Positions 48,901-59,390 of a DNA stretch of 64,000 nucleotides are shown piece by piece; the first letter of the stretch is position 1, and every line of letters begins with the position of its first letter. Under the pieces are notes generated by a model that was given only the letters and a program-made list of their open reading frames with translations, did not search any database and was not told the DNA's origin. Source of the stretch: Microstegium vimineum (Eukaryota > Streptophyta > Magnoliopsida > Poales > Poaceae); NCBI GenBank assembly GCA_022036555.1, contig CM039139.1, positions 21,390,981-21,454,980 of the forward strand, given 5' to 3'. A program made the position numbers and the translations under genes.

Positions 48901-49169
48901 CTCTGCCCGTCGGATCTCGTCGACGAGGTCGGGCGTCAGCCGTATTATAGCCGCGAAGGCGGGCGGCCCGCTGGACTCGAGGCTGAACGCCTCGTCGCGC
49001 CCCCGGCTGCGTCGCGGCGGCGGCGCGGCGCGGCGCGACCGCGGGGAGGCCCGGCCATCCGCCTATAGAGGAGGCCCCGCCCCGGCCGCGGCCGTGGGGG
49101 GGCGGCGGGCGCTTCGCCGCGCCGCTGCCACCGCGCCCACCGCCACGGCCGGCCGCCGAGCTTGTACAT
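39909..49169 (-). CDS. Plant ELL-type RNA polymerase II elongation factor
   Basis: Twelve exons: 49169-48841, 47550-47324, 47175-47102, 46891-46835, 46755-46411, 45933-45865, 45768-45680, 45489-43379, 40656-40579, 40483-40372, 40117-40067 and 39959-39909 (stop TAA). The N-terminal ELL domain (AAIIRLTPDLVDEIRRAEEA, IKFNPNMYNSSEN, LLLECGSAWRKVNVQRILDE) is followed by the ELL winged-helix region (VRSYLISLLSKNPKGMGLKA...NIANYQGPERYVLKPGLEVE), a Ser/Asp-rich tract, a long basic disordered region, and the occludin/ELL coiled-coil (DYVQEYNEKYGVYSYLNSQI, YYNTVERLRDMYRESGARHK, KRRIKDFTEAYSNE). The domain order matches animal ELL, a super/little elongation complex subunit that raises Pol II rate in the nucleus. 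The frame breaks in exon 1 (GC-rich, probably twice), in exon 5 near 46500-46560, and in exon 8 near 44955-44963. Intron 8 carries a Pack-MULE. Confidence 0.88.
41399..41701 (+). pseudogene. Captured GRAS (SCL3-like) N-terminal fragment
   Basis: The frame from ATG at 41399 reads MVEDEGSS, stop (TAG 41423-41425), then MSVHASPGGASPVTQPWLAL, SDERGLCLIHLLNCAAAAAA and NTALEHIASLASPDADAMQR, ending EALARRVLRA. This is the N-terminus and LHR I motif of a SCARECROW-LIKE 3 type GRAS protein, a gibberellin-pathway regulator. The frame stops at 41701 where the family continues with WPGLxRAL; that sequence is recognisable in a shifted frame (ACCCGGGCTGTG). It is a non-functional copy inside the Pack-MULE. 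Confidence 0.88.
42440..42760 (+). pseudogene. Captured GRAS (SCL3-like) central fragment
   Basis: The plus-strand frame reads VVDLGGTDATQWLELLHLL (VHIID motif of GRAS proteins), then LPHIHLAAVHENTDVL, AEQLDVPFQFNPVVSRLEA and VTSSLQLHCLLASDTDT. These blocks follow one another in GRAS order, but the stretch between LHR I and VHIID is missing or replaced (41702-42439), as is everything after about 42760. So the GRAS segment was internally deleted after or during capture. Confidence 0.87.
45205..45345 (-). repeat. Ser/Asp-rich coding repeat in ELL exon 8
   Basis: Repeated TCACTATCGCT/TCACTGTC-type units on the plus strand encode runs of SDSDSDSSDSGSDSGS on the minus strand. This is a coding low-complexity acidic tract with many possible casein-kinase-2 sites. 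Such tracts probably explain the dentin-sialophosphoprotein-like names given automatically to plant relatives. Confidence 0.8.
47791..47816. repeat. (GA)13 microsatellite in ELL intron 1
   Basis: Thirteen uninterrupted GA units in the intron between ELL exons 1 and 2. Confidence 0.95.
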
Positions 49170-52100
49170 GGCCCGCGGCGAGCGACGGCGCCGGCGGGAG
49201 GGTTGGTCGTACCGGGGCTCGCTGGGGTAGAGTAGCGAAAACGCCGAAGAAGAGGGCGCAGAAATCGTATGAAAATTTTGCCCCCTTTTTTTTTCTTTTT
49301 TTGGTTGGGTTCTCTTCTGTATTTCCTGCCAGAGTGTTTTTTTTTCCTTGCTTCTCACCTTGTGTACCCTGTTTCTGACCAGGGATACAAATAGAAATCA
49401 AGATTCAAGAGGCATATATTTGTACGTATATAAGAGTTATTTCCATCTGAAAAAAGACAGGGTAGGTCCTAATGGGACGTTATAGATATTGTTTTTATTA
49501 ATGTGAACGGTAAATATATGATATATTCAACTAAAAATATTTAAACAGGCTAAACAACCAATTAGACTGAATAAATAGCTGATTGGATGAAAACCATGTA
49601 CCACTATATAGTGTTTACATGGTATTAAATAGGCTAGATGAATAGTGCATACATTTTGTGGTGAACATATCCAAATCATATAATGAAAGTTTATTTCACA
49701 TGAGATGAAATAAAATAAAAATAATAATATATGTTTGAATACATATATATTTTTGCAATATATGGTGCTTATGTGAGTTGTGTGGTTGCAAATAGGTAAA
49801 CTTAAATGTGTGTGCTTAAGAATCTAGTTCAAGGCATGTGTCTCTTCCAAAGGTTTTGTATGTAAAATAAAATCACCAGGCACCTGTGAGGGTACGTATG
49901 TAAAGAGAGACAAGTATAATGAAGCAGGGACCTTCATTGTAAAACATGGGTGTAGCCTTTCTATATGTGTATTTAAAATTTAGCTTTTTTCACGAACATT
50001 TTAATCTTGAGATATTCATGAAAAGAAGGAGATTTAATAGAACTCTAGAGCAACATGCATGCCGCACCCTACACGGATAGACAAGTGCAGGCGAGTAGAG
50101 ATAGGAAGCTTTAGACTAGCAGAAGAACTACGACAATCACAACATTATAGATTTATACATGACTTGAGGCTCTAAAACTTAAGTTATTTTTTAAGGTAAA
50201 TAGTTTTTTTCTATTATATCCATATATATTAAATAAATAAATCTAGAAAGTCAAATAATTTATAATTTGGAACGATGGAAAGGAATAAATTTGATTCTTT
50301 TAAAATTTGGACATCATTGCGTATTGATCAACCGACCATATGACACTGGCTAGATACTACTAATGGATATCTTTTGATGTGAGTATGTTATCGAAAAAGT
50401 CCTCGTCAAGTAGCAAACGTGTCATTCATCATAAACAAGTATATCACTGGTCCAAACACGCTGAGTTGTGTGTTTGTTTTTCAAAACTCCTCGAGCCAGG
50501 CGGTAGCGGTAATGGTAACCTTGGGAAACCATGGCGAGCAGCCTTTTACTACTTGTAGTGCACAGTTCTCCTATCTTGTGCGTCGAGACGCGTCGACCGC
50601 GATTGTCACCCGGACCGGGCTCGGCGTTGGCGATAGCAATCTCGACGGGGAAAATGCCAAACAAGTCGGTGAAACTTATCCGCTCCCCGTGCCCCATCCC
50701 GTTGCGCTGCGTTGCGTCCTTGGCCAGCCCGCACATCGCCGTTGGCGCGGACGTATCATATCCTCTGGCTCCTGTGGAAAAGCTCGGATCCTATGGTGGA
50801 GACGCGACGTGGACCCATTTCCAAAACAAAAGCCCGGATGCTTGCTTGCGCTGACTTACGAGCGTGTCTGATACCTCCTGATGTCCCTCCGGCCATCCGC
50901 AGGCTGCAAAAAAATCAAATGCAGCAACCAGTTGGCTTCCCGTTCCCGGTGGAGTCACCAAACGGCGGAAGGTCCCGCCGGCGGTGTGCTACGTTTAGGC
51001 TCCGAGGTACGTTCCTCTCGAAATTAATTCTCATCTTATAAAAACGTATATTATATATTCAATTCAGAAAGAATATATATATTCAATTCAGAAAGAAGAA
51101 ACATGTAACGTATCTATACCTTGAAAAAGATGTGCAGGGTGCTTTAGGGAGGCTGTTAACAGCAAATGGCGATCACAATCACAGCGTAAAAGCCTAGCGA
51201 GTGGTGGCTGATGACGAGCAAGCACGCAACGAGAAGGAGCAGAGCAGGTGCTGGCTTCCTGGTCGATAACGTAACCGGATAATGGATCGCCGCAAGTGGC
51301 AAAAAGCATCTGCCTGCCTTTCGCTCCCACTTTTCCAGAGAAGGTGGCCTTTTTGGTCTCAGGTACGGATGGCCAAGCGCACTATGCTGTGCGCAAGTGG
51401 TAAGAGCTGTATTCCGAGCTGACCTCAGCAGCAGCGAACAGACCGATCACCGGCTGGGAAATAAGTACAGCACACATTCTGGTGTTCAGTTCAGCCACGC
51501 AGGGAACATGAACAAGAACAGCTGAAGCTTGGTTTCCCCCCGTTCCAGCTACAAAGGGTACAACGCGGCGAGACTTGTACCCAGCGATCTGGATCGATCG
51601 CTACTTGCTGCCCCATGCCACGTACAGTACAGTAGGGGGTGATGGGCATGCCAGACGATCGCGTGAACAACCGATTTCGTTTCGGGTGTTCCTTTCGTTC
51701 GTTATTGCTGGGACTAGCAAGTACACAGCGGGCAACCACTTTGTTCTAGACCAGCTGTTCATGTGCTGCTCACCTCGCACAGAACCTGAGCATGTTGGTT
51801 CGGTGGTTCCTCAAGGCGGGAGGAGCTCGGCTGGAATCACCATCAGTCATCACATCCCACGCGTGATCGAGGGCCACACACACAGCGCTCTTTTATATAA
51901 TAAAAATATAAAAGAAAAAGAAAAAAAAAACAAAGAAACAAGTGTTTTTTTTTTGAAGGAAAAGAAACAAGTGTTAGCCAAACCAAACACGGGAATCTTT
52001 GTGTCCGAATCAGGTGGGCTGTTAGCAGTGCGACGATCCTCTCTCCATTGTTTACCTTCCTCACTCCGCGCGCGAATCAGCCCAACGTAGCCTAGAAAAA

Positions 52101-52670
52101 GCCCATCACCATGCCTGCACCTCCTCCTGACTCGCCGGCGTCGCACTCAACCTCCACCTGAGTTTGCCGGCGCCGCACTCGCCTCCATCTCTGGCGCCGC
52201 CCTCGTCTCCATCTCCGACAGTTGGGCGTCGTTGACGCGTCTCGCCACGACAACCGTGTCTTGTTCCAGCACAATTAAAACCGCGCGGTGGCTGTGGTCT
52301 CAACCCTCTACTTCCGCTGTCGGAGGCCGGCCAGGCCAACACGTTCAGATCCGGTGCCGTTGATCTTGAGGACAGCTTTTTCTAGCCCACGCAAGCACGA
52401 AACACGCCGGTGCGAAAAAGGTCCAGTTATCACATCGCAACCGAAATTACCAAATCAAGAAGAAAATAAGGGCGGGTGGACTGGCACAAATTAACAACAG
52501 CACGCGGCAAAGCACTCGGCGTGGATCATAATTCATATCCCAAGTTGCATGGTGTACAAGTCGGCATCGGTCTTTAGGGACAGTCACACATGATAAATGC
52601 CTTAGTTCCCACGACCACCCCAGTATATTATTAACCGGGCAAAATTGCAGGGCTGGTCCTGTTAGAAATC
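49170..52670. other. Intergenic between ELL and EMB514-like
   Basis: It starts with the ELL promoter/5' flank, GC-rich to about 49260 and then T-rich. The rest is AT-rich to about 50400 and mixed beyond. A Stowaway-like right end (TTATAATTTGGAACGATGGA) lies near 50258-50277. Open frames at 50419-50871 and 51575-52090 have no domain or splice support. Confidence 0.4.
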
Positions 52671-55093
52671 CTACCCTCCCCTCCTGCCCCGGCCACGTCC
52701 ACCGCGCCAGCCGCCACGGCCTCCTCCCTCGCGTCCTCCTCCTCCTCCTCCTCCTCCCCGCCCCCCACCGCCACCCTTGTGGTGGCCACCAGACTTCTTG
52801 CCATTGCCAACCTTCATGTCCTCTGGGAGAGGCAGTATGTTGTCCACACATTTGCGGAAGCTGAAGTCATCTGCGGACCCATCAATCCTGCGGACAAAAG
52901 AAGCAGCGGCTTTGCCATACCGGGTGGTTGCGTATCTCGAATGCTTCGACTCCTGCCCCGATCTTCTTGGCAGGTTCAGTATGGCCTTTCTTCAGCAAAT
53001 CCTCCAGCACCATTTGTTCGTACTGCAAAAGTTGATACGAAAATCAGAAACCCATGTGTCCATGAGCAGGTATTAATGATGGCTATGGGTTTGTCTATGA
53101 AGGTACACCGGGAGGTTGACCTCTAGAGATCAATGAAGCGACCTTCGTGGCGCATATATGGCAGTTATCTAGTGGGCACTACATAGATAGCAATCATTTT
53201 CAACAGCACAACCACCAACTAACAGATGTTTCCATCATCCATCCAAATTGTCATGTATGCTGGTTTCAGGAAAACTAGACTGCAGTCATGTTCAATCATG
53301 TTTATATTAGTACGCATGGAGATCATGTGGGACATTTCTGCATAAATTCCCACAGCGTGCAACCAAACATTTTTGGAATGCTACAAAAGCCATCCACTTG
53401 ACTTTATAGTGCTACCAAACCACAGCTGCAGTTTATTTTATTTCCTTCTATGCACCACAAATGCGAAACACACACATGAAAAATTTAAAGTAAAAATGTA
53501 AAAAAATTAAAGATGTAGTAAAAATTCACACAAGTTATAAAGAAAATAGACTAAAACAAAGCATGGAAAATCATACATTTGGAAAAAAAAAACAACAACT
53601 ATGACTATACCAGAAAAGCAAAGGTCAGTTATAATTCTCCATTTATGTATATATAACATGAAGCAATGGGATCCAAAGTATACCAATTGTCTAAGATCAT
53701 TGAAGGGAGATGATGTTAAGGTTAGCAATGCATAGTAACCAAAAAAGGGGAAGCAATTGTCCTTCTTCTCTAGTATCACATATGTTCCAAAACTTGGAAG
53801 AAATAAGTAAATATCAATTCCACAACAGTAAATTACAATTTTGTGGATACCTAAAGCTAACAAAGCAAAGTTTCCTTACTCAAACAGCAGAAAAAGCACT
53901 TGGAACTCCAAACTGAAACTGCAAGCCCCACAAAGCATGTTATAATCGGAATAAAAATAACAAATGATGTTTAAATCTCAAAGCTCCTTGTGACTGTGAA
54001 GTGATGTTAAACATGAATGAAGATTAAAAATATGTACATATGCATAGATGTATACATCATGGAAAAAGAATATTAATACACGCACCCAAAAAAACCACAA
54101 ATTATCCAAGCTGATCAAACATAACAAGGAGATTCACATGAAATGAAACCCCAACAAATCAAGACAAGAAATATAGATTCTCATATGACCACAGGTTTAA
54201 TGCAAAACTTGATTTAACAAATCATACTAATCACAGGAAACTCAAACAAAGCTAAAAAATGATGAACCATCCAAGCAAACAAAATGATAAGTCTTCCCTA
54301 GCAATAATAGAACTTGAAGACCAAACTGCATCAGGACATAAATAAGGAAAACATTACACCAAGATCTTTAGCGTATTCATTTCCATGACTGGTGAAGACA
54401 GTGAAGCTGGAAGGTGCAGGACACAATGCAGGCTCCAACTTAGAGCCCTTCTGAACAAACTAATTAAGCAATTGCAAACTCACAGCCTTAATAATGGGCT
54501 TGTCAATTCAAATAAATCTGATTCCTGCAGTAAACCGATGTTTCAGAGCAACCTTGTCTAGTACAAGTAAATGCACTAACCGAACTCACTGAAGCTTACG
54601 AAATCTAGCTAGTATACAACCAGCTTGTTACTGCCGCAGCATGGCAACAATTTATCAGACCGAACTAGACTCCACCACGCATATCAGATGAAAGCTAAAG
54701 GAACAATCTTCTTCGCAACCAAGATAATCAAACGCTAACCCTCACCTTATTGAACTCAAGCTGCGGCGTCCAGGAGTGGAGCAGAGCGAAGAAGTAGTCG
54801 AACATCTCGACGGCCGAGGCGAACTCTTTCGGCCCCAGCTTTACAGGCTTGCTCTCCGCCTCCACAGCCTTCTCCTCATTCGCCTCCTCTGTCTTCCCCT
54901 CCTCCGCCTCCTCTGCCTCCTTGGCCTCCACCTTCGGCTTCTTAGCCGCCGCCGCCGCTTCCTCCTCCGCCGCCGCGCCGCCATCAACAGCAGGATCACC
55001 TCCTTCCTCCCGCTCCCTCTTCTGACCGGCTGCTGCAGGCGCCTCGGTTTCCATCTCTGTGGCTGTGGCCACCTCCACCTCGGGTTCAGCCAT
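52671..55093 (-). CDS. EMB514/DOMINO1-like nuclear protein (DUF3223), apparent frameshift
   Basis: Two exons: 55093-54746 (ATG, MAEPEVEVATATEMETEAP) and 53022-52671 (stop TAG), with a GTGAGG...GCAG intron between them. The protein has an acidic Ala/Glu-rich N-terminus with a basic KKPKVEAKEA patch (possible nuclear signal). The DUF3223 core follows: KLGPKEFASAVEMFDYFFAL, then YEQMVLEDLLKKGHTEPAKK, GAGVEAFEIRNHPVWQSRCF, SADDFSFRKCVDNILPLPED. It ends in a Gly/Arg-rich tail (GGRGGWRGGRGRGRRGG). Arabidopsis EMB514/DOMINO1 is a nuclear/nucleolar protein needed for embryo development. Just after SRCFF the frame is broken by one extra base in the A-run 52896-52899 on the plus strand; the downstream frame is otherwise perfect. 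It is divergently arranged with CutA. Confidence 0.87.
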
Positions 55094-55388
55094 GGCCGGA
55101 GAAGCGCGGAAGGTCGAAGCGGAGCTCCTCCAACTGTCGGCGCTGGCGGTGGAGGCTGCTCTGGTTCGAGTAGGGTTTGGGGCTCGGGAGTTCCGTCCGA
55201 GAGAACAGAGGGGTTAAGAAGACGCGAGTTGCGCCGTTGGGCCGAATGGCTTGCCAAAAGCTCAATAGTGGCTCATTCAAGCCCGCCAGAGCCCAAGAGA
55301 GGAGCAAGTTCGTGAGCCACCAAGGCAAGGAAGGGATGCGCTTTCCCGACGGCAAGGCGTACATAAGCGGCTATCGGAGCTGCCGGAG
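55094..55388. promoter_or_regulatory. Bidirectional promoter between EMB514-like and CutA
   Basis: Only 295 bp separate the two start codons, and the genes diverge. The segment is GC-rich with no obvious TATA box near either start. It must hold both 5' UTRs and both core promoters. Inferred from geometry only. Confidence 0.6.
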
Positions 55389-57963
55389 ATGCCACTCCCC
55401 GCGCCGTTCCGGGTTTTCTCCCCACCCTCCTCCGCCTCCGCCGCTGGTCCCGCCGGAGCACAGCGAGCGCTGCTCTACGGACGCGGCTCGCCGCTCGTGG
55501 GAGCACTCCTGTTCTTCAGCATCGGCGCCGTCAGCGCTGCGGTCGCCTGCAGGACGGGGTGCGCTATCTCCCACCGACGCCTACCCTTCCTCGGGTAACT
55601 TCCCCGTCCCTCTGTCTCTCTTGAACATCTTTAGATGATGCGAGGAAGGCACTCGCATTCCCATGGGCCATGGGCTCGCGAAATTTGGTGCTGCCGCAGT
55701 TTACGGAGCACATTAGTCTTAACGCGAATTGACTTTGTGGAACCACAGACTTGTACCCCAGTACTCTCTGTTTCAGAAAGCAGGTGCTATGCGAAGCTTG
55801 CCTAGAACCTTGGCGTTTTCACACCAAGGGTGCCTTAGAACTTGATCTATGTATATGAAAGTGAGATAAATTAGAGACGGATGAAAATGAATCATGGTCA
55901 CAGAAACTCATGGATGCATTAATGTTAAATTCTTTGTTGTAATTTTGGAAACATTGCTTTAGAGTAACCAAGTGTGATTTATCATTTGTGAGGATTTGTA
56001 AGATCATATGTAGTACCATTGCACGATTTAGATGGCGCAATGCCTGTTTGGAGTTCCGACGCCCATTGCTGTAATTGAACTACTGAATTGCTAATGAGAG
56101 TGTATGTTATGAGAAACTGTTGTTCATGTGGTAGCATGATGTTATGAAATCCTTGGAGGGTAGAAATGCTGAGTCTTATGTCTTTCATAGTATCTACAAG
56201 CACATGTAGTGACACTCCCAAGGTTGAGAAAGTCCAATGATGTAAAATTTTGCAGTGCAAGAGGTCTCAGTTCTACTCGAATGGAGTCTGCTTCCACCAC
56301 AGTGCCCTCCATTGTCGTGTATGTGACAGTTCCAAACAGGGAAGCAGGTAACAAGTGCCTAATTTTCTGTGCTGTTAATGCATCTTTACCACTTTGAGTC
56401 CTTGCTAGTCAATCTGTGCAATTCTCTCCATTGAGAAAGCAGGCAGTTTAGTACTCCCAACGTTCCAAATTGTAAGTTGTTCTGACTTCTCTAGATACAT
56501 AACTTTTACTATGTTTCTTGACATAATGTATATCTTTTTTACCATGACATATAACAAAAGTTATATACCCAGAAAAGTCAGAATGACTTACAATTTAGAA
56601 TGGAGGGAGCACCTTTTATCTTGTGGGCATCCAATATTTGTCCACTTGATTAGTGTTGTTCTTCTAAGTTTTTGCCGTTTTGTTGTGTTATCGCTGCATA
56701 TTTTTTTGGGTATATTTCTGGCTTTTGCTTTACTTGTCTTAATAACTTGTCCCACATCTATCGCAGGCAAGAAGCTGTCACAGAGCATCATTAGTGAGAA
56801 GCTTGCTGCTTGTGTCAATATAGTACCTGGTTTGATTTCAGTTTTCTCATTGCTTATTTTTTTGACAAAATTTGATATTATGAACGTAGTGAACAAAATG
56901 TGATTGCTCCTTTTTAGTTATTTATTTTCTTAAAATGGAAGGTTTTATTGTAATAATGGTAGCAGCACTGGGAAGATCTAGATCTACTTATGCTGTTCCT
57001 GAATTAGTTGGGCTCTTGATTTCCCAAAACAAATGTTTTTACTGAATATTAAACATTAAACACTAAATATTCCCATTTCTGAATGAGTTGGTAGGTTTCT
57101 CTTTTAAGTTGTGCCAGGTGAAGTAAGACTACGATACAACTGTAAATGACATGAGCTTCATAACTCAGCATTGTCAGTATAGCCTGTATGAACTAAACTG
57201 TGGCATATGCACATAGCTTACTGAAACGATTAGTTAGACTCACACGTTAGATATAACTATGCATATCTAGCTTCAGGCAACCAAGAGTCAAGGCAGCCAT
57301 AAACTGAAATGGAGAGTGTATTTTTTTTTTTTAAAAAAAAAAAAAGAGGCCTCCTGCCCAAACAAAATGACCAGTAGAACTGATATAGTTTGTTCTTTGC
57401 AGTTCATTTGAGTGGTTAGAATATCTTACTCTGTTGTTTATACAAGTTTTGGAGTAGAATGTGCTCTTTGGTGAAACAAACTGAACTCCCCTATACCTTT
57501 TTTCAGGCATTGAATCCGTTTACTGGTGGGACGGAAAGGTATGGTGCTAAGATTTGCATGCAGACTAAATTTGTAGACCTTCACTTGTACTTATTTGTTA
57601 TCCCAAAATTTCTAAAATTCCTCTTGAAAATTTCCTCCTGCTTATCAGACTAAGCATATCTTATCAAGAAGCTGCCCTTTTTCAGGTGCAATCTGATGCT
57701 GAAGAATTGCTCATCATCAAGACCAGGGAATCACTTCTGGATGCCTTGACTGCACATGTCAAAGCCAACCATGAATATGAGTAAGCTTCATTTAGCTTAC
57801 TGATTTTGTGTGCGTTGAACGAAGTATATATGGTATGCTATCTTAGTTCTGGGATTTATGTGTTACTCGTCCATGCAGTGTTCCTGAAGTTATTGCTCTA
57901 CCCATTACTGGTGGTAACACCAAGTATTTGGAATGGCTCAAGAACAGCACTAGGGACAACTGA
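55389..57963 (+). CDS. CUTA: CutA divalent-cation tolerance protein, organelle-targeted
   Basis: Six exons: 55389-55594, 56256-56347, 56767-56829, 57507-57538, 57686-57780 and 57879-57963. They join in frame to 190 residues, with GT-AG borders throughout. The first ~80 residues are a plant-specific extension with a hydrophobic stretch (LVGALLFFSIGAVSAAVA), probably a plastid or other organelle targeting signal. The CutA1 domain follows: PSIVVYVTVPNREAGKKLSQ, SEKLAACVNIVPGIESVYWW, QSDAEELLIIKTRESLLDAL, VKANHEYDVPEVIALPITGG and NTKYLEWLKNSTRDN. CutA forms very stable trimers; its plant role is unsettled. Unlike most genes here, the frame is fully intact. A Stowaway MITE lies in intron 2. Confidence 0.95.
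56454..56609. mobile_element. Stowaway MITE in CutA intron 2
   Basis: Ends CTCCCAACGTTCCAAATTGT and ACAATTTAGAATGGAGGGAG form terminal inverted repeats. TA precedes it (56452-56453); the right copy has decayed to CA. Internal GTTCTGACTTCTCTAG/CAGAAAAGTCAGAATGAC continues the pairing. Confidence 0.82.
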
Positions 57964-58750
57964 TCTCTTCTAGTGCTCGAAATAATGCAAAGATCAAAGT
58001 GCTCAAGAATGTGAAGTGACTCCTCTGTTCTTCCAGTGGCTTGCACAAGGGAGTTTCCTCTCCTGACCTGTATATCAGTTACATCGCTGTACCAGATCCA
58101 TGTTTACCATCTTGTGGTGACAAATGATTTGGTGTCTCGTGTGGGTACCCGTGTGAGTATTGCATTGCTCTGAGTATTGGCAGATTGACCCGTGTGAGAG
58201 TCCAAGACAGATCATATCGAAACGTGCATATTGTTTGCCCTTGATCGATATTTGTGCTGAGTTTTCTGCTGATGTGCCTGAACCTGACGTTGCGCCACCG
58301 GCTGTTGAAGTATTCCTGTTTTCACGTGCACGCTTTTTACGTGATGATTTTACCCAATGGCTTTATGATATTTTTCAGATATTGTACGGGGCAAGTACTA
58401 ATATACCCTTCTAAAGTCTGGGCTGTGGAATTTTTCAAGAGTAGAGTGAGAATTTTATGCAAAAGGCAATAGCCCCCCACCACAACGCAATCTGGGCATC
58501 ACGGCTTGTTAGGAATTTAGGATGCTCGACGCTAAGCCGTTGATGCACCGGATGAGACGCCTGGCCTGCCGTGCCGTCCGCTCGTGAAAATCAAGCGGTT
58601 CTCACTCAGTCCACGTCAAAATCACACGGACTGCATGGCAGTGCTCTACATCCGGCCATGTGTTTCCGTTGTAGAGCCTATAGTCCTCTATACTGGGTTT
58701 TACTGTGATGGGCATCGCAATCGCGACTCTGTGGACGGACGAGTTTGATG
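57964..58750. other. CutA 3' UTR and intergenic DNA
   Basis: The CutA 3' UTR presumably occupies the first few hundred bases. No other exon is recognised; the plus-strand open frames at 58160-58472 have no domain and lie in this probable UTR. Confidence 0.4.
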
Positions 58751-58754
58751 CAAA

Positions 58755-59390
58755 TCTTCACCACCTCCAAAGTCAAAATCAACCTCTTGAAACAGGCCAA
58801 CAGCATGACCTCATAATATCATCCTTTTGCCTCTCCAAATCAACTAACCGGTCTGGAGCACCAGCAAATTCTGTGGTTCTAATAATTGTGCACTGCACAA
58901 GGTTATAAATGCAAATGAAATGTCAGCAAAGAAATGAAGCGCTGAAAACATAAGAACAAAATCACTAGAAAGCTTCACAGTAACAGTATTACAAAGGTTG
59001 TCATTTCATGGTGTTAACGAATTTTATAAACTATGATCTTTTGATTTAATAAAGAGTGGCACGACCACAATGTTTGCTATCTTTCTTCATGATATGTGAC
59101 AGTGCTACACCTGATTCATAAGCTCCAAAATCCGCTGCTCTTTTTCTAAACTTTCCCCTGTAGTTTACAACACCAAAGAGAAAGAATATGTTACATATAT
59201 CTTTTATTTGAAGTTCTGTAAATCAAAGGGTACTTTTGAAGCACCATTATTTTGTTGAAACCAATTCAAACATGATTATTTAAACAAACAGAATGTATAA
59301 CTCACTTGCAAGTTGCAATGTCTCCTTTCTAAGCTCATCACGCACCTGAACATTGTCTCCTTTCTAAGCTCATCACGCACCTGAACATTA
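58755..59390 (-). CDS. Terminal exons of an unidentified coiled-coil gene (partial)
   Basis: Minus-strand sequence at about 59347-59300 (after TTCAG) and 59160-59110 (after CTGTAG or CTACAG) splices in frame to a charged peptide ending ETLQLARESLEKEQRILELM then a stop. This looks like the coiled-coil C-terminus of a larger protein. A separate open stretch at about 58895-58780, after GTGCAG, reads TTEFAGAPDRLVDLERQKDD. I do not recognise the family, cannot link these pieces to upstream exons, and cannot exclude a gene remnant. The exon near 59330 is tandemly duplicated. Confidence 0.35.
59319..59388. repeat. 35-bp perfect tandem duplication spanning a splice acceptor
   Basis: Two adjacent copies of a 35-bp unit beginning TGTCTCCTTTCTAAGC and ending CACCTGAACAT. 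On the minus strand each contains TTCAG followed by GTGCGTGATGAGC, so a candidate acceptor and exon start occur twice. Confidence 0.9.

Noticed and set aside
50419..50871. 150-aa plus-strand open frame between ELL and EMB514-like
   Set aside because: Other frames of the same stretch are equally open; no domain, start context or exon structure supports it.
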